A stretch of DNA of 64,000 nucleotides from Stomoxys calcitrans (Eukaryota; Arthropoda; Insecta; Diptera; Muscidae). The stretch is from NCBI RefSeq assembly GCF_963082655.1, contig NC_081552.1, positions 50,501,280 through 50,565,279 of the forward strand, given 5' to 3'. The stretch's first letter is position 1, and each line of letters starts with the position of its first letter. Of this stretch, positions 38,033 through 49,916 are shown one piece after another. Under the pieces are notes generated by a model. The model was not told the DNA's origin, ran no database searches, and saw nothing but the letters and a program-made list of their open reading frames with translations. A program made the translations under genes and the position numbers.

Positions 38033-39099
38033 ATTTATTTAGTAGCTGAACGCTCAAAACATTTTATTTTTATTTCAAACGGAACATTAATTTATCAAAG
38101 GAATAAACCTCTTGTTAACAAATTTGGTTTTCTCGTACATTTTTGAGGTAATTTGGAAGACAGCAATTAGAGTGTTCTCGTACTCAAAAATGTGCACAAA
38201 CGGTAACGGAAAGTCGTTCCTTTTTCCAAAAAGAGAGAGTTTGAGAGTGAAAAACATTTGAAGAGTTTTGTAAACGAAAGTTTGGAAATTTCAATATTTG
38301 ATTAATCTGTACGTACCTTAAGTGTTCTCTGCTTTAATTAATAGAACTTGTCCATATTTTTGAAATGGTCCCAGAATAATAATAAAAAATGTTTGATTAT
38401 TTTTATTTCTACTGTTTTCCCCAATGGTCTTAAAGAATTTCTCTTTGCAAGAGAAAATAGAACTTCTTTTTAAAACAAATGCTACTTAAATGGGAAAGCA
38501 TTTCTTAAAGCCTCCCCATTTTCCAAACATCCCCTCATGTTGCTCTGACAAATTTATACAAATTATCTTCCTTTTTCTTTATAATGCCTCAAAGCATTAT
38601 CCTACGGTTTTGTTCTTGTTATTGTTGTTGCTGGCATCGTTTAGTTGGGGAATATAATCAAATTATAAATACATTTCTCGCGCATAATTAAAGCGTGAAA
38701 CCTTAAACGTCTTTAAGGCGGCGGCTACAAGTAAATGACATTAAAAAATACTTCCACCACCGCCATTAACACTCTCGTCTCCACGCCAAATATTTAAGTG
38801 TAGGTCTCAAAGCTCTCACCCACAATGTTGCAGTGATGTGAAATATGGGAGCAGGGAAATACGAGTATAAGTACAAACTACCCTTACCCAAAATAAATGA
38901 AGTGGAATGATACGCAAACTTCAAGAGCAGTTAACAGAACTTTATAGTAGATATGCAAGCGGAATTAATAAACAAACAAAAAATACGGGATGGACTGCTA
39001 ATATTTTAAAGCACGTTAAAGAATGTCTTCAAGTTTTTCTTAGTTTTTGGTAATTAGAAGTTGTTTTAAATAGAAATAGTTCAATTTTCTATAGTTTAG
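38033..39099. other. Teneurin intron with a short dispersed repeat at ~38098-38200
   Basis: At 38098-38200 the text AAACCTCTTGTTAACAAATT, GGTTTTCTCGTACATTTTTG and GAGTGTTCTCGTACTCAAAA recurs at 43410-43520. The intron ends in TTCAATTTTCTATAGTTTAG at 39099, a plausible acceptor for the large optional exon. Confidence 0.5.
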
Positions 39100-41787
39100 T
39101 ATCAAGTTGTAATAATAAGTGTATTTGGCATTTAAATAACTTTCGCTATTCTATGGATCCCTTATTAATAGATGAAAATATTGTGGGGAATAATGCCAAG
39201 TATGCATATAACATAGAGCATGGCAACAGTCCAATTATTATTTCTAAAGAAAACAACACTTTAGAGCAGAAGATACAACTTTACCTGGAGCAGAAACAAA
39301 GCAAAGCCTTAAAAAGATATGGACGAAGTTTATCGTCAGCAGCAGCAGCATCATCATCAGTCTCGGCGTCATCAAACTTAGAGCCTGAACCAACTTTCAA
39401 GCACTTAATTATGAAAAAACGCGAAGTTCTATTGCCACCCGAAAAAAAACATGTTGGCTGGGTTGAAGCAACCAACCTGCCAGAAGATGATGAAGTATTT
39501 GATGAATACTATAGCAGCAGGGTGAATGTTGATACGAAGGATTTGACAAATGCACAAACAGTTTATGACAATAAAGTCAATATGACTTACACCAGCCAGG
39601 GCAACAAGGATAAAAGCCATGTAGCAGATGAGTCGGAGGAGGATACGTTAGTGATAAAAAGTAATTATGACAATAAGTTTATCAAAGAAGACGAAGAGGA
39701 GTTGGTAGAAAATGATACAACTTTGTCTGGCGAGGTGAATTTAATTTCAACTGACTTGCCGTCGCCGCCACCAACTCTCATGCATAAGTACAACGAAGAC
39801 GAAGAGAAGAAAAGTTTGGAAATCAATAACATATTAAATCTCAATCAAAGTAATAACAATAAGGATAATAATGAAAAAAGAAATCTTGATAATGTGATAA
39901 ACAAAGTACAAGAAAAGCAATTACATATTTTCAAATACTCCCAAGAAAATGCTCCAACATCGCAGAAACCCCAAAAGTTCTCGACTCGAGCTTTTACCAT
40001 ATTTGAAAATTATAATTATGATGAAGAGGAAGCTGACCTAGCACCCGAAGAGCTTAAATCAGACGAAAACAATTTTGCTTATGACAATACTAAACAATCT
40101 GGCCAGGGTGTCACAATGAAAGTGTCAACATACCATTTAAAACGAAATATCGATAACATAATTGATGACTCCATAATAAAAGTCGAAAATACCTCATCAC
40201 CAGCAAAAGCAAAGCATGAAGTGAATAATGATGATGATGGGGAGGAAGTCCCAGCAACCCATAAAAATATTCCCATTGCAAGTGAGCTGAGCAAATCAAG
40301 CAAGTCTCAAAATGATGACACTCATAATATTGTTGATGATGATAAAAATGATAAAGATGACAATAATTTTCGAATCAATCGTAAACGACGCAACCAAGAA
40401 GAAGGCATTGAGTCAATGACATCTAATAGCCATCATTTAGGTGACAGCAATGATGACATTTATTTAACAACTACAGCAGCACCCAACGAAGTTCAAGACT
40501 CGCCCGGAAAGCTGCAGAAAAAAGAATTGTTAAATGATAAAGATGATGAAAATTTGAAGATATTCAATGTCCATAAGCAGAGACCAACAAAGGCGATATC
40601 TGTCAATCGACAAAATGAAGTGCCCGAAAATTCTTTAGAGAGTCTTATGCTCAATGATGGCTTGCTACCCTTGAATGCCCATAACGGATTTATGCAAATG
40701 GAAGATATCGACATTGTTAAGCTGGAGCATACTCATTCCTCCGAGGATGAGCTCTACAAAACCATAGGTTTTGATAAGAATATTAAGAGAAAAATTCAGC
40801 AACCCAATGCCGATTACCAGAAGCATTGGAATGAAGTAATAAATAGGCAGGAAGCTTGGCAAAAAAGATTTGGTTATCCTAAAGCCAGGGAATATCTTAA
40901 TACGGAGAATTATGAGCAACCCTTAACTTCGGCTCCCTTAAAACCCTATGAAGTTAATACTTTGAGACCTTGGAAAGCTGAGATTATACCCCATTCGGCG
41001 GTGGACAAGCGCATAGTGGTCAATTTGACCATAGGCACCAATGATGGCACGGGCAATATGTATACCCTGCACGTGGATATACCAGCCTTCCAGGAAAATG
41101 GTCAAATACACAATATACAGCAAGTTTTAACTCATGAACAATTGCCACCAAGTGCCCTAGTTAAAAATGTCTCTAGTTCGTTATCTAAGGCGGAAGAAGA
41201 TATCAAGCAACAAGCTGATACAGCAATACCTCCATTGTCGGAAGACCAAAGCAGTCCTTATTGTGTGCCTGAACCGCCACCACCCATACCCGAGTGTCCT
41301 GTTTGTGCATGTGGCCTATTCTCCAGCTCTTCTGCTTCCCACGAAGATTCCTCAACAATGTCTCCATCCACCGATAGCAGCTACAGTAGCACTCAATTCT
41401 CAACTCTCACCACCAGCGAAGAAATGACAAATAATGACAATAATGACTTTGACAATGACATATTTAAAATTTCCACTATCAACACTAACCAAGCGGCAGG
41501 CGACACTATACAACTTGCAACATCAACTTCCAACCCCACCACCATACTACCTGTCACCAACACTTATTTTACCCATGATGAAACTTTTAAAGCAGATGAT
41601 AGCTTAAATGTTAGTGATGGTACAACTTCTACTACCACTACTAATATGCCCAATGATGTTAGCCTAAGCACTGCAGCAGCAAGCTCTGATTTTAATGGCA
41701 TCGCTAAAACTAATACAAATACAAAAAATAACAGTAATGGTGAAAAGTTTGCATGTCCTGATGTTATGCCTATACTTATACTTGAAG
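39100..41787 (+). CDS. Ten-m: Large optional teneurin exon (896 codons)
   Basis: One frame is open from 39054 to 41804 (883 codons from the ATG at 39153). Its donor is CTTGAAG|GTGATT at 41787/41788, phase 1. The only acceptor of matching phase with a pyrimidine tract just upstream is TTCTATAGTTTAG|TA at 39099/39100. This gives 2,688 nt, phase 1-1, so inclusion or skipping preserves the frame between 34728 and 45149. Most of the protein is disordered-looking, rich in Asp, Glu, Asn and Lys, with basic pairs (NRKRRNQEE near residue 410). Residues about 540-670 look more ordered (YQKHWNEVINRQEAWQKRFG, RIVVNLTIGTNDGTGNMYTL), followed by a proline/cysteine patch (PEPPPPIPECPVCACG) and a Ser/Thr-rich end. 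In the protein it would lengthen the stalk between membrane and EGF repeats. The 5' limit is the least certain. An alternative first exon starting at 39153 cannot be excluded. Confidence 0.72.
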
Positions 41788-42232
41788 GTGATTTGTGTTT
41801 ATGATTTTTCTTACAAACTAACTTTCCAACTTACTAAAAACATTCATATGTAAAGAGGGCACAACAATAAATATGTAAAGGCATTATCTACTAATGATTT
41901 AATATTTTAATTATTTTTTAACTCATTTATTTACTTTGTTTACTACCATTTATTAATTTTCATCCATATCATCAATTGCATAATGGTAAAATTGTAATCA
42001 CTGGACCACCATTTAATTTATTTTGCAAATTCGCCATTTTCAAGAAAGTATTGGCTTTTCATCAGAAACATCATGATCATCCTAATGCATTCACCCAAAA
42101 ATTTTTCAAAATTATAAGTCCATTTCATATGCAAACACAAATAATATGGAAGTCTTAGTAGCTAAATTATCAAAAACCAACAAAACAAACATTAACTTTG
42201 CGCTAACATTGAATGTTTGATCTTAATGCTGA
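41788..42232. other. Teneurin intron
   Basis: AT-rich intron beginning at the weak donor GTGATT. No feature. Confidence 0.45.
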
Positions 42233-43026
42233 GTTTAAATGGCACATCTGATGTGTGGTCATTGTAATAGTATTGGTAAAAACAAAGGTGTATTCGTCAC
42301 ATGAACACATAACCATCATCCATGGCTGAAAAATCAAAATCATTCGATTTTTTTCGCTTAATGACGTCTATCGATTACCGTTTACAAAGAAATGTATAAT
42401 CAATTATTGACAGTTGTTGAAAAACACGTTCTGTGACAAATAAGATTATAAAATGAGAAGTAAAGTATGAAAAATTAAATAAAATCAAAGAAAAGAAAAA
42501 ATCGATGTACTGTTTTTGGCAAAACCTGTAATCAACACGTCTACACGATGGGCACGGTCATGATGTGCCGCCTAAAAGTCATAAAGCTATTCAAATTACT
42601 AATATTGTTTGAGGTTATTTATATTTATCGAAGAGGACATGCTTTTTGTTATATACCGATAACTCATTACTAAAGCTGTTTATAATGTCCCTTTTAGACG
42701 ACACATCATGATCGTACTCATTTATTAGAGCTTCTGCCGAAAGCGGTACATCGATTTTTTCTTTTCTTTGATTTTATTTAATTTTTCATACTTTACTTAT
42801 CATTTTATTACTTTATTTGGCACAGAACGTCTTTTCAATATACATATGTCAATTAATGATTACTCATTTCTTTGTAAACGGTAATAGATAGGCGACATTC
42901 ATGGAAAAAATCAAATGATTTTGATTTTGCAGCCATGACTGATTGTTATGTGTACATGTGACGCATACAACTTTGTTTTCACCAATACTATTACAATGAC
43001 CATGCATTAGATGTGCCATGTAAACG
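42233..43026. mobile_element. Foldback-type element: ~350-bp inverted arms, ~90-bp loop
   Basis: The left arm (about 42233-42588) begins TTTAAATGGCACATCTGATG and ends GATGTGCCGCCTAAAAGTCA, then TAAAGCT. The right arm (about 42675-43026) begins AGCTGTTTATAATGTCCCTT, then TTAGACGACACATCATGATC, and ends GCATTAGATGTGCCATGTAA. The arms are reverse complements for nearly their whole length with scattered mismatches: ATCGATGTAC against GTACATCGAT, and TTACCGTTTACAAAGAAATG against CATTTCTTTGTAAACGGTAA. The loop is about 42589-42674. No ORF is present. It resembles a foldback element or long-TIR MITE. I cannot define a target duplication. Confidence 0.8.
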
Positions 43027-45148
43027 GGCCATGAGGAAATAATTGCTGTGTTTTATTTTAGTACTATATACAGTGGAAATCACGTTATATAAGTTAATTA
43101 TTATGTTATCGCATCATATCGATAACTATCCAGTACAATTTCGCACTAGGGTTCTATCCAATACATATGACTTGGACGGTATATAACTAACTTACTAATA
43201 AAACACAGCAAATTAGTTGTAATTTAGTGAATTTTTCTCCAAAGCAAGAGAATAAGTTGACGCCAATTTGAGATACCACATCGTGGCTTAGGATTAGTGT
43301 TGATAGCAAGCGATAACATTCGATACCTCACGTGTGGCAAACCCGGTTTATTTCAATAAGTTATTAAAAGTTTGATGTTAAGTAAGGATCTAAACACATT
43401 TATTTATTGTGGGGATAAACCTCCTGGTAACAAATTTGGTTTTTCCGTACACTTTTAAAGTAATTTAGAAGATATGTCAACATTATCCAGCAATCAGCAA
43501 TTAGTGTTCTCGTACTCAAAAAACTTTTACGCCAAGTCATTCATGCTTTAGAAAAAGTAAGGTTGCAAATTTCTTCTGGATGTTTTTCCCCTCGCAGAAG
43601 TTTCTTACTATTTTGCAAAATTTTAGTGGCCAATTGTTAATGGATAACTACGCGAACACACCCTTATATTATGAAACACTTGGTAAACAAACACAGCTGT
43701 AGTTATCGGGACGATATGTCGCTAACCGGCACCCATCTGCCTGCTAAGGTTTATCGTTAGGAAAAGCAATAAGCATTTATTTAGACCTTCGACTTGACTC
43801 TTTGTTCTGGAAACCTTCAATAATAGCAAACACAGGTCTTTTATTGCAACTCGATTTATTTCATTATTCAAAATGTTGTTTCGTAAATTATATCTAAATG
43901 CAAGTAAAATTTATCATTTCGCGCATCAAGTTCCAACAACAATAACTTATTAACCCCTATTTGGCATTAGTAAAAATATAACATAATTTAAACACTTAGC
44001 TATTGCTATATCTCTAAAAACGACATCATTGCTAATCAAAGAGAACGTAGTTTGGTAAATAATTTAGAGGAAATTATTGTTAACACTGATAAAGAGAATT
44101 TTTTCAGTTTCAAATGATAATCATATCCGGAAATAATAGAAAAAACGTATTTTTTATGTTATCGATTTTTATGGTTTTCGACAATTTCGGTTATTAATCG
44201 TTAAATTCAGTAAATAATAATAAAATTAGGTCTGTTCGGGTACTTTTCAAGTAAAAATTTAGAGGAGCGTAAGATCAGCCTTTTCCCTCTTCCTATTTAT
44301 TTAAATAAAACAAATGGTTGCAATTAATATCTGTTCGATGCTGCAAATTACTGCTAGAAGAAAACCTTCCTTCTGCTGGCAAATAAAGGATTAAGCTGGC
44401 AGTAAAAATTTGTTCAATTTTGCACACGTTTTTAAGTACGCGAACACTCTTATTATATAATTAAAGATTGATGTAATCGATTTCGAATTATCGTTTATGT
44501 ATATTATCGGTTTTTAGTTTTTCTTTGATTCATAATATAATAAGATTTTGCGGTTATCAATAATTTGTGTTATCGATTTTTGTTTTTTGATTTTGACTAT
44601 CGATAATTACTTTTTTTGAATATTTTAATTAACACCATTTTCGGTTATTGTTTATTATAGTTAATGATAGTTTCGCTGCAGTTTTCGCCGGTCTCACTCT
44701 CATAAATTATCGTAGCAAAACATTTGTGTTTTAATTTATTGTTATATATGGATGCAAAAGCAACTACCAAACAATTTATTCTTCTAACAAAAAATTATTG
44801 AATTCTCTAACTGCAAGATAGCTTAACAATACTGCTGCATTGCAACAGGAGCTTAAAGGAAAATTTGTAATTGGACAATTCCAAATCTCAAATAACAAAT
44901 AACAAAATCAAAAAACTATACATATACATATATCCATATCTGTACAAATTCCCTCCTCTCATCTCTTGTACTGGTATCAAATCATATTTAGTTAGAGCTA
45001 TACACATATAATAATCCAATAAAATTTCTTTATACGTACCGTTTATTAAAAACTAACCCCAAACATGCCTTATTATGTTTTCTTCTACTTCTTGCTGTAT
45101 CACTTGGATATATTATGAAACAAAATCAAACAAAAAACCAATGTCTAG
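43027..45148. repeat. Teneurin intron with CGATAAC motifs and a TIR-flanked segment
   Basis: Two things stand out. First, a segment from about 43492 to 44456 begins AGTGTTCTCGTACTCAAAAA and ends with its inverse (TTTTTAAGTACGCGAACACT), so it may be a roughly 960-bp element. An extra inverse copy of the edge, TACGCGAACACACCC, lies at 43650. Second, words such as TTATCGCATCATATCGATAA (43100), GATAATTAC and TATCGATTTT (44150-44610) belong to the dispersed CGATAAC family. The intron ends at the acceptor CCAATGTCTAG, 45148. Confidence 0.5.
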
Positions 45149-45432
45149 GTGCTCGCACTTTCCCAGCTCGTAGCTTCCCACCAGATGGCACAACATTCGG
45201 TCAAATAACATTGGGACAAAAATTAACCAAGGAAATACAACCCTATAGCTATTGGAATATGCAATTCTATCAATCGGAACCGGCCTATGTTAAATTCGAT
45301 TATACCATACCACGTGGAGCCTCAATAGGTGTTTATGGACGTCGCAATGCCCTGCCTACACATACCCAATATCATTTCAAGGAAGTGTTAAGTGGTTTTA
45401 GTGCCAGTACACGATCCACAAGAGCAGCACAC
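45149..45432 (+). CDS. Ten-m: Teneurin exon: conserved stalk segment before the EGF repeats
   Basis: The acceptor is ATGTCTAG|GT at 45148/45149 and the donor CAC|GTAAGT at 45432/45433. It enters in phase 1, leaves in phase 0, 284 nt. It encodes GARTFPARSFPPDGTTFGQI, then QPYSYWNMQFYQSEPAYVKF and IPRGASIGVYGRRNALPTHT. This is highly conserved extracellular sequence in fly Ten-m. The split Gly codon (G from either 34728 or 41787 plus GT here) fits both splice forms. The ATG at 45115 lies in the intron and is not a start. Confidence 0.93.
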
Positions 45433-45857
45433 GTAAGTATATCTTTTGTTTTTTTCGCAATAACTACAATCCTTAGAGGGATCTATAAAAACCCCCGTCC
45501 CAAGAAGTGGTGAAGCTTTCAAGGTTTTATAATATTAATATTAAGGTGTTCTACTAAATCTGCTTTTAATATTAACCTAATCAAATGTGTTTTTGTCTTT
45601 TTGTGTACTTTCATGCTTTCTCTTCACAAACCAAATATACACCCACACACACATTCTCTCAAACTTATATATCCAACTCTCATGTGCATCTCCTCGGCCT
45701 ATAAAAACGCATATCTACCACCAATCACACCTACCTATACCTCAAAACTATCATTTCATTACCGTTACACATACCTCCTCATACCACACAACAAACAACA
45801 TCAAAACGGACTGTTTCTTTACATTGTGCCCGAACGATAATTGATTCTCGATACCAG

Positions 45858-46269
45858 CAATCGATAACTCGCGAAGTTACACGTTATATGGAACCCGGTC
45901 ATTGGTTTGTTTCACTGTACAACGACGATGGTGATGCACAGGAAATTACTTTTTATGCCACAATTGCCGAAGACATGACCCAGAATTGTCCAAATGGATG
46001 CTCCGGCAATGGCCAGTGTTTGCTGGGCCACTGTCAGTGTAATCCCGGATTTGGCGGTGACGATTGTAGCGAAAGTGTTTGTCCTGTGCTGTGTTCACAG
46101 CATGGTGAATATATCAATGGCGAGTGTATTTGTAATCCCGGCTGGAAGGGTAAAGAGTGCTCTTTGCGGCACGATGAATGTGAGGTGGCCGATTGTAATG
46201 GCCATGGTCATTGTGTCAGTGGAAAATGTCAATGTATGCGAGGATATAAAGGAAAATTCTGTGAAGAAG
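45858..46269 (+). CDS. Ten-m: Teneurin exon: EGF repeats 1-3
   Basis: The acceptor is CGATACCAG|CAA at 45857/45858 and the donor GAAGAAG|GTAAAT at 46269/46270, phase 0 in and 1 out. It opens with QSITREVTRYMEPGHWFVSL, then CPNGCSGNGQC begins EGF1. EGF1 and EGF3 have six cysteines. EGF2 (CPVLCSQHGEYINGECIC) has five, a Tyr standing where the third Cys should be. In teneurins the unpaired cysteines of EGF2 and EGF5 make the disulfides of the parallel dimer, so this is the expected pattern and not a defect. The 425-bp intron before it contains open but unrelated frames. Confidence 0.95.
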
Positions 46270-47883
46270 GTAAATAAACCTAAACCTGCTTAGTTTGGGG
46301 AAACGTATCTTATCATTGACCACCCTTTTATTTTTTTAACAACCTCGGCCATATTTACCACCTCCGCCGAGTTTTATTTAAATACTTTATAGTGCAAATC
46401 GCATTTTATTGGCTGTAATCGCAATATATCGATAACTACAACAATGGAGCAATCGTGTCTTTGAGTTGCATCGTAAAATAAAACACGGATGTTGTTAGTT
46501 TAACTTCATTAGCTATAATCAATAATGGAAAAATATAAAATCTTCACAGGGCTTATAATTTGTGTCTCATCCATTCATTTCTATTTAATTACTTTATGAA
46601 AAATGCCATTCTAAATTTACAACTATTTTGTCTTCATGAACTATTGGTTGTGTTTTTATTATAGACCCATCCGGTGCAAATCGGATGTTCTGAATAAAAC
46701 ATCAGTGCACAATTATACTGATAAGTTATCGATAACATGCAATAACATATAATAAGAAACGATTAATCCTGATTTGCACAATATAGTACTAAAATAAACA
46801 CAGCAATTATTGTTAATATCCTGATTTGTTATGTCCCTACCAAATGAATGTCGATAAATTAGGTATAATATATCATCACATATTCCTTATTAAGTGGTCG
46901 GTTTCATTTTGTACTGAATTGAGTTTTAATGCAAAGTTAGTTATCGTGCGATAACAGGTTCATTTTCATATACAGTTTTACAATTAAACAACGACAATTA
47001 TGTATAATATGTGAATGTATAAAAGTGAAACTGTATTATTTTAGTAAATAGTACAGTGCAATTTATATTTCATCCACAGATTTCGCATGATTTCGATATG
47101 AACCCATCACTGAAAATCTATGCAGTGAATCTGACTTAAACTGCACATTCGAGCTGGTGAACTATCGATAATAGGCAACATTTGATATTTTCGATATTTC
47201 TAATAATAAATATCGATAGTATCGATACTATCGTTGATTTCCCATCACCTATATTCCCAACGAAACTGAGTAAAAATAAGGAGATCGATTTATGTAGAAG
47301 CAATATCAGTGCACAGACCGAATGAAACCAAATTTAATAAAGTTGATTGGAAGTCATGAGAGAAATAATTGTAAAGAGTTTTAGTCTAACCGGATGAAAA
47401 TTGCGGCCTCAATAGGAGCAATGTATCCTGAAGGATACATTCAGTGTCGTATCGCCAATTTTGCATAAAATCAAACATAGCCGATAGTATCGATTGGAAA
47501 AATCGATGTTCAGACAAAAATAATATATCGATAGTGCCATCGATATTTTGCCAGCTCTACTGCACATAGCCATTGACCTTGTTTTATTTCACACTACATT
47601 GCGTATTATCGACTGTTATCAATTTCTATTCAATGTAATTTTGCACTGGTAATCTATCTGGTACTACTGAATAATTCGTAATGGTGCAAAAATAAAACAG
47701 GACCAGTATAATTTATAATTTTATAAAAGAAAAGAAAAATATCAATTTTCAGAAATAATCGAAAAATATCGAAAAAATGATAGAATAATCGTAAAATAAC
47801 GAATTTAATAATTTTTGGTTCTGATAGTCTATATGTGATATTTTTATTAATGCTTCTTCTTCTCTACTTTTCTCGCTTTCCAG
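46270..47883. repeat. Teneurin intron rich in CGATAAC and TGCAC motifs
   Basis: The 1.6-kb intron contains repeated phrases: GATAAGTTATCGATAACATG (about 46720), GTTATCGTGCGATAACAGG (46942), TATCGATAGTATCGATACTA (47211) and GACTGTTATCAATTTC (47610), alternating with AATCGGATGTTCTGAATAAA-type and TTTTGCACTGGTAAT text. It is not an exon. The acceptor is TCTCGCTTTCCAG at 47883. Confidence 0.55.
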
Positions 47884-48429
47884 TTGATTGTCCCCATCCC
47901 ACCTGTTCTGGCCACGGTTTTTGCGCTGATGGTACTTGTATTTGCAAAAAGGGCTGGAAAGGTCCCGATTGTGCCACCATGGATCAAGATGCTCTACAAT
48001 GTCTACCCGATTGTACGGGTCATGGCACTTTCGATTTAGATTCACAAACCTGTACCTGCGAACCCAAATGGAGTGGTGACGATTGCTCCAAAGAACTGTG
48101 TGATTTAGATTGTGGCCAACATGGACGCTGTGTGGGCGATGCTTGTGCCTGTGACGAGGGATGGGGTGGCGAATATTGCAATACTAAACTATGTGATGCC
48201 CGTTGCAATGAACATGGCCAATGTAAGAATGGCACCTGTCTATGTGTTACCGGATGGAATGGCAAACATTGTACCATAGAAGGATGTCCCAATTCCTGTT
48301 CGGGTCATGGCCAGTGTCGCGTTAGCGGCGAGGGGCAATGGGAGTGTCGCTGTTATGAGGGCTGGGATGGAGCAGATTGTGGTATTGCCTTGGAATTGAA
48401 TTGTGGTGATAGCAAGGATAATGATAAGG
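47884..48429 (+). CDS. Ten-m: Teneurin exon: EGF repeats 4-8
   Basis: The acceptor is CTTTCCAG|TT at 47883/47884 and the donor GATAAGG|GTAAGT at 48429/48430, phase 1 both sides, 546 nt. EGF4 starts VDCPHPTCSGHGFC. EGF5 (CLPDCTGHGTFDLDSQTC) again has five cysteines with Phe in place of the third, the second dimer-forming repeat. EGF6, EGF7 and EGF8 each have six. The end, IALELNCGDSKDNDK, runs into a calcium-binding-like acidic stretch completed in the next exon (DGLVDCEDPECC). Confidence 0.96.
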
Positions 48430-48496
48430 GTAAGTGATGGTGGTAAAGAGTTTACCATAGAGGTTGATAATAATTTTTTTTTCCTACATTTACTAG

Positions 48497-48704
48497 ATGG
48501 CTTAGTCGATTGTGAAGATCCTGAGTGCTGTGCTAGCCATGTTTGCAAAACATCCCAGCTGTGTGTTTCCGCACCCAAACCCATAGATGTACTGCTGCGC
48601 AAACAACCACCTGCCATAACGGCTTCCTTCTTTGAACGCATGAAATTCTTAATCGATGAAAGTAGTTTACAAAATTATGCCAAATTAGAAACCTTCAATG
48701 AAAG
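48497..48704 (+). CDS. Ten-m: Teneurin exon: Cys-rich segment after the EGF repeats
   Basis: The acceptor is TTTACTAG|AT at 48496/48497 and the donor AATGAAAG|GTAAGT at 48704/48705, phase 1 in and 2 out. It encodes DGLVDCEDPECCASHVCKTS, then KPIDVLLRKQPPAITASFFE and SSLQNYAKLETFNE. It joins to the last exon as NE-S-RSAVIRG, or through the 27-nt microexon at 49599. Confidence 0.95.
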
Positions 48705-49598
48705 GTAAGTTCCAGATTAGAAGCTTAGTTTGAAAATAGTTGTTTTTCAGTTTGTTTCAAAGAATTGGGCTCAATTTTTTTTTAAGAAAAAAGAAATCAT
48801 TATTAAAACAAAAAAAAATGAAAATAGAAAAAAAATTTTAAAGAAAAGGGAAAAGCTTAACATTTTTCAAAAATTTCCTTTATTTATAACAAAAAATGAA
48901 GTTGCTAATTAAATTTAATGCAATAGAATTTTTCTTTTAAAATGTTTGAAAAGCTTTTCCCTTTTTCAAAAAAAAAGTAAACAACTAGTTTGCATTTGTT
49001 ATATATTACATATATATTTTTAATGTTTATCTTTTTAAGTTTTGTGACCTTGTCTATAAAAAATCCTTATCCCTCTAAAAAAATTGCTTTCCCCATCTTA
49101 TATGTATACAAAACAAAATCCCTCCGTTTACTTAAAAAATAAAAAACCAAGTCCTTTGTTTTATGTTAAGTGGTTTAACAAAATCAAGAAAATAATAATA
49201 ATATAATCATACAACCAAATAAGAAGAGGTTTTAGGGCTCACATGTACAACTTAAATTTTTAGTTTTTTTTTTTGGTCATGGGGTTTTTGGTTGACAAAC
49301 ATTTGCTAATGTTGAAATTTTTTTCTTTGCTCTTTTTCTCTTCCTAACTCTCCTCTTAAAAAAAAAAAAAAAACAATTACAAAAATCAAATAAAAAAATA
49401 TCAAATATAAAAACGCGCGCGCACTCTCATCTACTGCTATTATCATCCTTAACCTGAAAAAAACTAAAAAACATACAAAATTAACTAACTTTCCTCACAA
49501 AAACATTCGGCATATCTATTAAAAAAATCCTACTAAAACTCAAAACGTCCAAACGTTCGAATCTGAAATCAAAACTAATCTCTAAAAATCACTAACAG
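48705..49598. other. Teneurin intron
   Basis: Starts at a canonical GTAAGT donor. AT-rich with A runs. No further exon was found. Confidence 0.5.
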
Positions 49599-49625
49599 CA
49601 TTTTTTGGAATTATTTCAATGCAAG
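49599..49625 (+). CDS. Ten-m: Teneurin alternative microexon (27 nt)
   Basis: CACTAACAG precedes it and GTAAGA follows it. The 27 bases keep phase 2 on both sides. Spliced between 48704 and 52399 it adds nine residues, changing NE-S-RSAVIRG to NE-SIFWNYFNA-SRSAVIRG. It lies exactly between the Cys-rich region and the TTR-like domain. N-A-S at its end forms an N-glycosylation sequon only when the microexon is included. Teneurins are known to use very short optional exons in this extracellular part. Support here is splice-site quality, phase and sensible peptide. I have no transcript evidence. Confidence 0.72.
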
Positions 49626-49916
49626 GTAAGATGGTCTACTTCAGATTAAGCAAAAACAAAAAACTACTCATAATTTTAAACTGCTAACAAAATAAAATCC
49701 TGGTTGTTTGGTCTTAGTTTTTTTTTCTAATTTTTCGTTTCCTTAACTAATTGAACATTTTCACTTCATTAAACCTTTCCTATGTTTGTTATCATATATC
49801 GTTAATTTATTGCCTTTGTGCAGACCGAGTCCATATCGATAAGTTTTTATAAACTTGGCTAATAGTAGAGAAACTCAAGTAAATTATTTATAGAGTGAAC
49901 ATAAATTATCTCTAAA
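49626..49916. other. Teneurin intron, start
   Basis: Non-coding, with TATCGATAAG at about 49835. No gene. Confidence 0.4.

Noticed and set aside
45587..45844. Open frames just before the EGF1 exon as an extra exon
   Set aside because: They lie between a good donor (45433) and acceptor (45857) of matching phase, and the translations are not teneurin-like.
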